From: Planctomycetota bacterium | Lineage (GTDB): Bacteria; Planctomycetota; Phycisphaerae; Phycisphaerales; SM1A02 | DNA length: 29,290 bases | Assembly: GCA_014381385.1 (NCBI GenBank) | Contig: JACNLR010000092.1 | Location: 1 to 29,290 of the forward strand | Direction of reading: 5' to 3' | In this document: positions 23,157 through 29,290 of the stretch, piece by piece | Numbering within the stretch: the stretch's first letter is position 1 | Layout: each line of letters opens with the position of its first letter | Position numbers and translations under genes: made by a program | Notes under the pieces: generated by a model | Databases searched by the model: none | The model's input: only the letters and a program-made list of their open reading frames with translations | What the model was told of the DNA's origin: nothing

Positions 23157-24539
23157 CTACATCCTTTTGTAGAGGACAAACGGCGTCACCACAATGACGG
23201 CAAACGCGCCAAGAACAACGGGTGTAAACCACGTTGCGTTGATTGCAACATCTTGCATGTCCGGTGGCACAAACATAAAACATATACCAAGCACGCTTGC
23301 AAGCAAACCCGTTCCAGCAACGAGCCATAGACCTGTTTTTCCACCTGGAATTCGGAAGGAACGTTCGATTTCAGGTTTCGTAAACCTAAGCACAATAACC
23401 GACACAAACATTAGTGCATACATCACTAAATAAATTTGCGCTGAAACCATAGTCAATACATAAAACACGCTATTTAAATCGATCAACATACCGAGCAAAC
23501 AAATTATTGAAACGATGACCGCTTGTAAAAGCATAACGTTTTTTGGGGCACCACCTTTGGTCATCTTTTGAAATGTTTTTGGAATCAAACCATCTTTCGC
23601 AGCAACACGGAGTGATTCCGTTGGCCCTATGACCCAAATCATGATGTGTCCAACCATGCCAAGAAGCGCACAGCCAGCAATTACGGGAAGAAGCCAATTC
23701 ACGCCAAGAACATCGAAGACTTTTTCAAACACTTGTAATGTGCCAGAGGCAAGGTTGATTGAATCCACTGGCACTAAAACAGCGACACTCAACGCGCCCA
23801 AGATCGAAACAACAAGTACAAGCGCGCCAGAAATCAAAAGTGACAGGGGAATATCGCGCTGTGGGTTTTTGGTGTTTCGGAAATGCACTGAGTTTACTTC
23901 TAACCCGGATAGAAAGGAAAAGATGGCGAGCACACCCACAAATTGTCCTATAGAAGAAATATCTGGAATGATTGCGCTTGCTTCGAGTGGGATTGCCGAC
24001 TCTCGACCATCAAGTAACCACCAGCCCGCAAGACCGATTGCGGCAATCACTGGTAGTAGTGTGCCAACGATAAGCAAGAAGGAGGTTATCCAACCGCTTT
24101 CATGAATCCCCCTGAAGTTGATTACAGTCGCAAACCAAAAGATTGCCAAACTTACCAGAAGCACAAACCACGCCTTCTCGCCAAACGTCGGGTCAAACAT
24201 ATACGCCGCGGAAACGGCACAGACCGCAAGAACGGTTGGATACCAAACCAAAATTTGTAACCACTGGCACCAAATTGCAAGGAACGCCATTCGTTCGCCG
24301 AGTGCTTCTTTAACCCACCGGTACACGCCGCCCTCGCCTGGCCACCCAACTCCAAGCTCGGCTGCAACAAGACCGACGGGCAAAAAGTAAATCAATGTAA
24401 ACACTGCGTAACAAAAAATGAGCGAAAGACCAAATCCACCAACCTCGGGGAGCCCTTCAAGGCCGACAACCACCGCGGTGTTCATCATTGCGAGCATGAA
24501 AAGTGAAATTGTTTTTTGTTTTTTCGGAATACCAGACAT
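23157..24539 (-). CDS. APC-superfamily amino-acid permease/antiporter (GadC/YjeM-like)
   Basis: Inner-membrane amino-acid transporter with about 12 hydrophobic helices in 460 residues. The first half carries the APC helix-1 region NTAVVVGLEGLPEVGGFGLSL, then LPVGLVAAELGVGWPGEGGVYRWVKEALG, the family's helix 2-3 loop. FSFLSGLEVNSVHFRNTKNPQRDIP in the middle is typical of the glutamate:GABA antiporter/YjeM group. Substrate cannot be fixed; glutamate, GABA or related amino acids are likely. I chose the ATG at 24539; an in-frame TTG at 24557 would add six residues. No ribosome-binding site is seen, but TACGAT lies 6 nt before the ATG. It is monocistronic and convergent to the phosphate operon. 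Confidence 0.87.
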   Translation of the reverse strand: MSGIPKKQKTISLFMLAMMNTAVVVGLEGLPEVGGFGLSLIFCYAVFTLIYFLPVGLVAAELGVGWPGEGGVYRWVKEALGERMAFLAIWCQWLQILVWYPTVLAVCAVSAAYMFDPTFGEKAWFVLLVSLAIFWFATVINFRGIHESGWITSFLLIVGTLLPVIAAIGLAGWWLLDGRESAIPLEASAIIPDISSIGQFVGVLAIFSFLSGLEVNSVHFRNTKNPQRDIPLSLLISGALVLVVSILGALSVAVLVPVDSINLASGTLQVFEKVFDVLGVNWLLPVIAGCALLGMVGHIMIWVIGPTESLRVAAKDGLIPKTFQKMTKGGAPKNVMLLQAVIVSIICLLGMLIDLNSVFYVLTMVSAQIYLVMYALMFVSVIVLRFTKPEIERSFRIPGGKTGLWLVAGTGLLASVLGICFMFVPPDMQDVAINATWFTPVVLGAFAVIVVTPFVLYKRM

Positions 24540-24545
24540 GTTTGT

Positions 24546-24551
24546 ATCGTA
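24546..24551 (-). promoter_or_regulatory. Candidate -10 hexamer of the permease gene (possibly leaderless)
   Basis: On the minus strand TACGAT stands 6 nt before the ATG at 24539, with no Shine-Dalgarno between. The divergent spacer 24540-24595 is only 56 bp. Confidence 0.38.
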
Positions 24552-24580
24552 ATGCAATCAATGCATATACATAAAACACT

Positions 24581-24586
24581 TATACT
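24581..24586 (+). promoter_or_regulatory. Candidate -10 hexamer of the serine hydrolase gene
   Basis: TATACT stands 9 nt before the ATG at 24596. Initiation 7-10 nt downstream would give a transcript with almost no leader, in line with the absence of a ribosome-binding site. Confidence 0.42.
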
Positions 24587-24595
24587 ACTTATCCC

Positions 24596-26989
24596 ATGAA
24601 AAAGATAACAAAATTATTCTTACTCGCGCTTTCGACCGCAATCCCTTGCTTTGCCCAAGAAGGTTCTACACTAGAGCAAAGACTTGCCTATCTCGTTGAA
24701 AAACTTGAAGCAAAGCAACTCGAATACCACATACCTGGAATGGCGCTTGCTGTTGTACTTGATGACAAAGTTGTTCTAGAACACTCCTTTGGTGTTTCAA
24801 ACATGGAAGAAGAACTTGCCGTCACTCCAGACACGTTGTTTGCTATTGGCTCGGTAACAAAATCATTTACTTCAACAGCAATAGGCGTGCTTGTTGATGA
24901 GGGTAAGATGGATTTTGATGCGCCGATTACAAAGTACTTGCCTTGGTTTGACTTGCCAATAGATAGCGATGGCGGTGAAGAAGTTCTTTTGCGTGACCTG
25001 CTAAGCCACCAAACCGGTTTTACACGCATGCATTTTATCGCCATGAACAACTCACTCTCGCCAAAAGAGGCATTGCGGGCAGCCGTTCAAGCAGAGCCGT
25101 GGGAAGAATTTCGCTCAGCATTTCTTTACAACAATATGCAGTATGTCGCTTCAGGCTTTGCTGCCGGAGAGGTCGCTGATTCTGACTGGAGCACCGTCAT
25201 TGAAGGACGGGTGTTTACGCCAATCGGTATGGAACATTCCTACACGGCAGTGGGCCAGGTTCCGACCGATCAAATTGTTTCCACCGGATACCAGTGGGAC
25301 ATAGAAACGGCTGACTACAAAACATATCCACTTCGAACGATAGACAACATCGGCCCGGCGGGTTCTATTCTTTCAACAGCAGGCGATATGGCTCGATATA
25401 TACGCTTTCACCTTGGGCAAGGTCAAATAGACGGCAAGCGCGTGTTAAGCGAAACGCAACATGGAGAACTCTGGAAACAACGAATTGAAATTGCACCTTC
25501 GATGGGATATGGGTTTGGCTGGATGTTGCACAGCGATGATGGTGTTGTTGAACACGGTGGGAATGTTCGCGGTGGGTGCGCTCAAGTAGCAATGTTCCCC
25601 GACGAGAACCTTGGCTTTGTACTGTTGATGAATGTGTCGGCAAGCGTTTTGCAACCAGAATCAATTTCAATTGTTCGCGAAGCAATGCTCGGAGATATAA
25701 CACCAAATACTGGAAATGAAATCGACTTCACGCCTTACATTGGCCAATACATCGGTAACTTTGGTCCTTTCAAAAATGATATCTTCACCGTGCAAGAAAA
25801 AGATGGTGCGCTTGCACTGGATGTTCCAGGACAAATGTTGTACGAACTCAAGTCTCCTGACGAAGAAGGGAAGTGGTACTTCGCGTTGACAAATCAAATT
25901 GCAGTATCGTTCGACACAGGTGATAAAGATCTGGTGACGGGGTTAAAAATGCATCAATCAGGCATGACGTTTGAACTTCCAAGACAGGGCGTTGAACTTC
26001 AGCCAGATATTCCACTGAGTGAATTGCAGCGATATCTTGGCACGTATCGCAACGAAGACCAAGATGTCTCACCAACAATCATCATTCAAAACAATCGGCT
26101 TGCGGTTGATGTTCCAGAACAGATGGTGTTTGAACTGTATCCACCCAATGAAGATGGGGAGTGGGTTTGTCGATTGACCGATAAGATAAAAATACGTTTT
26201 ATCGAAGATGAGGAAGGGCTTGTAAATGAATTTGATTTTTTTGAAGGCGAAGATTCGATTTTGTTCGACCGTATTTCACCGCCTAAGGCTAATGACCCGG
26301 TAACTGCGAAGAGTATTCTCGCAAACTTTGGTTTTGAATCGCGCGGCGAATCTCTTGCGGCACTTGGCAGTGTTGCATTTACGGGGAAATCACATCTCAA
26401 GCAATCGGGTCTACATGGAACTACAGAAGTTCTCGCTGACGCGTCTGGACGTTTAAAAAGTGAATTAGAACTAGGAAAGTATGGATGGTTCCGAATCTAC
26501 GTTCTTGGAGACGAGGGAATGATGGATATCGCGTTTATAGAAACCCAAGAACTTGGGAGCGTGGAAATCAAAAACATACAACAGAGCTCGCCGCTTGCGT
26601 GGGCGGGTAATTGGCCAGACGACTACGATTCCATAACGTTTGCCGCAGAGGAGGTGTTTGAAGATAAAGCTGTGTGGACGCTCCGAGCACAAAACGGGGC
26701 TGACCCGACAAAGGCCATTGCTATTGACAAAAAAACCGGCGATGTTCTTGTAGTGAAATCAAAAAATTACATCCCAGAACTCGGAACGAGTTTGCCGTAC
26801 ACACTTATATACAGAAACTACAAAGAATTCGATGGCGTTCGACTTCCAATGGAGATTACTGAGAAAAATGAAATGACTGGAAAAAGTGTGAGTGCGTATG
26901 ACTCCGTCGAATCAGGAATAGAAGCAACCGATGAACAGTTTCGAATAGTTGCAAGAGAACAATTGCAGCCTTGGATTTCAGGTAATTAA
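24596..26989 (+). CDS. Secreted beta-lactamase-family serine hydrolase with tandem C-terminal domains
   Basis: A 797-residue exported protein with signal peptide 1-20 (cleavage CFA/QE). The class C beta-lactamase/DD-peptidase fold spans about 25-365: nucleophile Ser86 and Lys89 in GSVTKSF, Tyr178-Asn180 in LYNNM, and HGG at 320-322 in place of KTG. Two similar beta domains follow, about 376-465 and 473-560, each with the pattern Y-x-G-x-Y, LALDVPGQMLYEL or LAVDVPEQMVFEL, and P-E-GKW/GEW. The last part, about 568-797, resembles lipoprotein-carrier/LolA-like beta sheets (YRNYKEFDGVRLPMEI). Family members act on peptides, esters or D-amino-acid substrates; which applies here is unknown. It stands alone, convergent with the protease gene 9 bp away. 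Confidence 0.88.
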   Translation: MKKITKLFLLALSTAIPCFAQEGSTLEQRLAYLVEKLEAKQLEYHIPGMALAVVLDDKVVLEHSFGVSNMEEELAVTPDTLFAIGSVTKSFTSTAIGVLVDEGKMDFDAPITKYLPWFDLPIDSDGGEEVLLRDLLSHQTGFTRMHFIAMNNSLSPKEALRAAVQAEPWEEFRSAFLYNNMQYVASGFAAGEVADSDWSTVIEGRVFTPIGMEHSYTAVGQVPTDQIVSTGYQWDIETADYKTYPLRTIDNIGPAGSILSTAGDMARYIRFHLGQGQIDGKRVLSETQHGELWKQRIEIAPSMGYGFGWMLHSDDGVVEHGGNVRGGCAQVAMFPDENLGFVLLMNVSASVLQPESISIVREAMLGDITPNTGNEIDFTPYIGQYIGNFGPFKNDIFTVQEKDGALALDVPGQMLYELKSPDEEGKWYFALTNQIAVSFDTGDKDLVTGLKMHQSGMTFELPRQGVELQPDIPLSELQRYLGTYRNEDQDVSPTIIIQNNRLAVDVPEQMVFELYPPNEDGEWVCRLTDKIKIRFIEDEEGLVNEFDFFEGEDSILFDRISPPKANDPVTAKSILANFGFESRGESLAALGSVAFTGKSHLKQSGLHGTTEVLADASGRLKSELELGKYGWFRIYVLGDEGMMDIAFIETQELGSVEIKNIQQSSPLAWAGNWPDDYDSITFAAEEVFEDKAVWTLRAQNGADPTKAIAIDKKTGDVLVVKSKNYIPELGTSLPYTLIYRNYKEFDGVRLPMEITEKNEMTGKSVSAYDSVESGIEATDEQFRIVAREQLQPWISGN

Positions 26990-26998
26990 ACCACGGGA

Positions 26999-27790
26999 TT
27001 AGTGCGTAGTTTGGAGTGCTTCTTCGTGGGCAGTTGCGTTGTCGTAATACAGCATCGCCTTGGGCATCCAGCCACGAAGTTGTTGGATTCTTGTTTTAGA
27101 AGAGGGGTGTGTGGACAAAAATTCCGGCGGAGCGCCCTTGTTTTCCTTGCCCATACGTCTCCAAAGTGGGATGGCTTCCCTTGGATCGTAGCCAGCATCC
27201 GCAGCAATATATAAACCAAGTTGATCGGCTTCGGATTCTTGTGTTCTTGAAAAAGGTAACGCAAAGCCAATGCCAAATGCACCAAGCACGATAACGCGGT
27301 CTCGTTTATTCATATCACTCATAGCCATCCCAGCGACAGTCACTGCGTTGATCAATCCGTGGCTCGCACGCTCCGCGCCATGGCGTGCAATAACGTGCGC
27401 TACTTCGTGTGCCATAACAATTGCAAGCCCGTCTTCGTTCTTTGCTATTGGTAACAAACCCGTATATACCGCACACTTGCCACCGGGCAGTGCCCATGCA
27501 TTCACCATGTCGTTGTCCCGAATGAGTGCAAACTTCCACTTGTACCCGCGCACTGCCTCTGGATATAACCGATTGGCAGCGAGTGCTACTTTTTCGCCAA
27601 CCCGTTGCACCATTTCATACTTCAAGCCAGACGTAACTGTTTTTTCTTTTTGGAGAACTTCTTTGAACGCTTCTTGCCCAAGCGCAATTTCCTGCGAAGA
27701 GGACATCATGATGAGTTGCGACCTTCCCGTTTCGGGGGCGTGGGTACAACCCAATACACATATAAAAATTGCTAGTGAGAAATATCGCAT
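26999..27790 (-). CDS. M48-family zinc metalloprotease lipoprotein
   Basis: The 263-residue precursor has a signal peptide with lipobox VLGC, predicting lipidation at Cys15. The M48 protease domain contains the zinc motif HEVAH at 128-132 (His128, Glu129, His132) and the third ligand Glu185 in ESEADQLG. NAWALPGGKCAVYTGLL at 97-113 and LSTHPSSKTRIQQL near 225-240 are typical of the LoiP/BepA-like group that controls outer-membrane protein quality. No TPR domain follows, so it is closer to LoiP/YcaL than BepA. It lies 3 bp behind the four-helix membrane protein gene, forming a two-gene operon. Confidence 0.9.
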   Translation of the reverse strand: MRYFSLAIFICVLGCTHAPETGRSQLIMMSSSQEIALGQEAFKEVLQKEKTVTSGLKYEMVQRVGEKVALAANRLYPEAVRGYKWKFALIRDNDMVNAWALPGGKCAVYTGLLPIAKNEDGLAIVMAHEVAHVIARHGAERASHGLINAVTVAGMAMSDMNKRDRVIVLGAFGIGFALPFSRTQESEADQLGLYIAADAGYDPREAIPLWRRMGKENKGAPPEFLSTHPSSKTRIQQLRGWMPKAMLYYDNATAHEEALQTTH

Positions 27791-27793
27791 TGT

Positions 27794-28360
27794 TTATTTG
27801 TTTTTAATAATACCGGCCAATGCCAGACCAGCAAAAAACCAAGAGGCGCTCGTGTCAAGTGCCTGACCAGATGTCCAACTTATAGGCATATCGTGGAACA
27901 CGTGTTGCACGAGGTGAATTGAAATAATTGCAAAAATACCTAAAGATAAAACGAAAATTACTCGTTGCCAGTAACCGCCCAAACTTGGGAGAGCCATCAC
28001 TAATAGTACACTTGCCATCATCGAGGCAATGATGTCAACCATGAATCCCCTGAGTAGGCGCGTTGGTGGCATCGGTTCACCTGGGTTCGCATTATAAAAA
28101 ATCATTCCATGGGGTTCTGCCCTGTGCAATTCCACCCACGCATCCATAGCCTCGGTGTCGTCTCGCTCAAACGTCATAGGTGGAAAGTAATACACACCGG
28201 TTTCGGGCAGGTGGTCACCGATGTTTTCTACAACTGCATGTACGCCCTCGTGCGATTGAACTGTGGCGTGGTGCCAATCCATCACTGCCCACGATACAAA
28301 GCCCCACATAAAAAGTGTGATTCCACCAAACAGTCCGCCTAATAGTATTTGTTTCAACAT
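27794..28360 (-). CDS. Four-helix membrane protein of unknown function
   Basis: A 188-residue protein with a helix at about 5-27 (LLGGLFGGITLFMWGFVSWAV), a soluble loop of some 75 residues beginning MDWHHATVQSHEGVHAVVENI and containing GVYYFPP, then three helices near 104-126, 131-153 and 168-186. The WGFVSW..WHHATVQ opening followed by a G-(V/I)-Y-x-x-P loop resembles uncharacterised small membrane proteins I have seen in other bacteria, but I cannot name a family. His-rich segments (WHH, HLVQHVFHD) might bind metal. The ATG has no Shine-Dalgarno and has TATGCT 6 nt upstream. Co-transcription with the M48 protease suggests a helper or substrate relation. Confidence 0.75.
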   Translation of the reverse strand: MLKQILLGGLFGGITLFMWGFVSWAVMDWHHATVQSHEGVHAVVENIGDHLPETGVYYFPPMTFERDDTEAMDAWVELHRAEPHGMIFYNANPGEPMPPTRLLRGFMVDIIASMMASVLLVMALPSLGGYWQRVIFVLSLGIFAIISIHLVQHVFHDMPISWTSGQALDTSASWFFAGLALAGIIKNK

Positions 28361-28366
28361 GTCTAT

Positions 28367-28372
28367 AGCATA
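28367..28372 (-). promoter_or_regulatory. Candidate -10 hexamer of the membrane protein/M48 operon (possibly leaderless)
   Basis: On the minus strand TATGCT stands 6 nt before the ATG at 28360, and no ribosome-binding site intervenes. Confidence 0.35.
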
Positions 28373-28397
28373 TCCACAAGGGTGGAATCGAATCGTG

Positions 28398-28403
28398 TAG
28401 AAT
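28398..28403 (+). promoter_or_regulatory. Candidate -10 hexamer of mdh
   Basis: TAGAAT lies 55 nt before the mdh ATG, allowing a leader of about 45-50 nt that contains AAAGG 8 nt before the start codon. No clear -35. Confidence 0.35.
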
Positions 28404-28458
28404 AGGGTGTTCCCTCGGAAATTTCTAAAAACAACTCATTCAAGAAAAGGTTTAGACA

Positions 28459-29290
28459 ATGCGAAGAGCAAAAATTAGCGTTATTGGTGCAGGAAACGTT
28501 GGTGCAAGTTGTGCTGTTTGGGCAGCATCAAAAGAACTTGGCGATGTCGTATTAGTTGACATTCCAAATTCAGTCGGTGTTGCACAGGGAAAAGCACTTG
28601 ACTTGTTTTGCGCGAGCCCGATGGAGCGGTTCGATGCAAACATTACCGGCACATGTGACTACAAAGATGTTGAAGGTAGTGATGTAGTAATAGTTACCGC
28701 TGGAATTCCTCGAAAACCGGGCATGAGCCGAGATGATTTGATAGCAACAAACGTAAAAATTGTTAAATCTGTTTCCGAGCAGGTTGCAGCGGCGGCACCT
28801 GACGCCGTCATGATTATTGTTTCTAATCCGCTTGACGCAATGGTGTACACGGCGTGGAAAGCTTCGGGATTCCCAACCAACAGAATTGTTGGACAGGCTG
28901 GCTGTTTGGACGTTGCTCGGTTTAGAGCATTCCTTGCAATGGAACTCGACGTATCAATCGAAGATATCCAAGCATTGCTACTCGGGGGTCACGGCGATGA
29001 CATGGTTCCACTCCCAAGGTACACATCTGTGCACGGAATTCCTGTCTCGCAACTTCTTCCAGAAGAAACAATCAACGCGTGTGTTGACCGTGCAAAGGCT
29101 GGTGGTGGTGAAATTGTAAAAATGATGGGAACAAGTGCGTACTACGCACCTGCAAGTGGCAGTGTACAAATGGCTGAAGCAATTATTAAAGATAAAAAAC
29201 GAATCTTGCCGTGCGCGGCATATTGCGACGGTGAATTTGGGATTGACGGTTTGTTTGTCGGCGTGCCTTGCGTTCTTGGCAAGAACGGTG
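28459..29290 (+). CDS. mdh: Malate dehydrogenase (3' end beyond the window)
   Basis: NAD-dependent oxidation of malate to oxaloacetate in the TCA cycle. The first 277 codons are present. The NAD-binding glycine motif GAGNVGAS is at the N-terminus (ISVIGAGNVGAS), with DIPNSVGVAQGKALDL after it. The substrate loop VIVTAGIPRKPGMSRDDL carries the substrate-binding Arg residues, VSNPLDAMVYTAWK follows, then GQAGCLDVARFRAF and the catalytic His in LGGHGDDMVPL. This is the LDH-like (type III) malate dehydrogenase seen in many non-proteobacterial phyla. In the usual LDH-like MDH only about 30-35 residues would be missing. sucC could follow outside the window, as in mdh-sucCD arrangements, but sucD lies 27 kb away. 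Confidence 0.95.
   Translation, partial: MRRAKISVIGAGNVGASCAVWAASKELGDVVLVDIPNSVGVAQGKALDLFCASPMERFDANITGTCDYKDVEGSDVVIVTAGIPRKPGMSRDDLIATNVKIVKSVSEQVAAAAPDAVMIIVSNPLDAMVYTAWKASGFPTNRIVGQAGCLDVARFRAFLAMELDVSIEDIQALLLGGHGDDMVPLPRYTSVHGIPVSQLLPEETINACVDRAKAGGGEIVKMMGTSAYYAPASGSVQMAEAIIKDKKRILPCAAYCDGEFGIDGLFVGVPCVLGKNG

Noticed and set aside
28368..28381. DnaA-box-like ATATCCACA
   Set aside because: A single near-match in a short spacer; isolated 9-mers occur by chance and one box does not make an origin.

Overview
The window reads as a compact bacterial chromosome from an outer-membrane-bearing lineage, most likely a marine Phycisphaerae-type planctomycete. The main clue is the secreted sugar dehydrogenase at 13021-14580. 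It ends in a Cys-rich module plus two dockerin-like D-x-N-x-D-G repeats closing in W-G-P-C, a tail I associate with Phycisphaerales. Other support: outer-membrane barrels and a porin, lipoproteins, moderate base composition, many GTG/TTG starts, and convergent genes whose ends touch or overlap. The lineage is inference. No mobile element, CRISPR array or prophage was found.

Layout. 1-1199 (-): sucD followed by the start of a YggS-family PLP protein. 1264-4012 (+): purM, a small outer-membrane barrel, a metallophosphoesterase. 3993-9477 (-): a six-gene run in transcription order transketolase, ferritin, endonuclease IV, TPR protein, QueF, RdgB/HAM1. 9714-10853 (+): dnaN. 10854-12378 (-): DsbD-N-like protein and a secreted redoxin. 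12411-12839 (+): a Cys-less rhodanese lipoprotein. 13021-14580 (+): the sugar dehydrogenase with the dockerin-like tail and a three-copy HTGQDPV repeat. 14581-14981: an RNA-rich spacer with a terminator, tRNA-Ile(GAT), two copies of one terminator palindrome and a compound hairpin. 14982-23071 (+): an eight-gene phosphate operon. 23073-23144: a decayed dockerin fragment. 23157-24539 (-): an APC-family transporter. 24596-26989 (+): a multidomain serine hydrolase. 26999-28360 (-): an M48 metalloprotease lipoprotein and a four-helix membrane protein. 28459-29290 (+): malate dehydrogenase, cut by the window end.

How the genes work together. The clearest system is phosphate acquisition: an OprP/OprO-like porin, PstS, PstC, PstA, PstB, PhoU and the PhoB/PhoR pair, all on one strand with mostly overlapping stop/start codons. 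A candidate Pho box of 7-bp direct repeats with an 11-bp period lies upstream of the porin. The transketolase run groups ferritin, an AP endonuclease and a nucleotide-pool sanitiser, which suggests iron and oxidative-damage control. The redoxin, DsbD-N and rhodanese genes look like an envelope thiol locus.

The most interesting non-standard signals are: (1) an HTGQDPV repeat whose copies keep a small hairpin through a compensatory pair of synonymous changes; (2) TAnnnT hexamers 6-7 nt before ATG at several genes that lack a Shine-Dalgarno, suggesting leaderless transcription; (3) the hairpin array after tRNA-Ile; (4) the dockerin relict behind phoR. I did not see a clearly novel multi-gene system.
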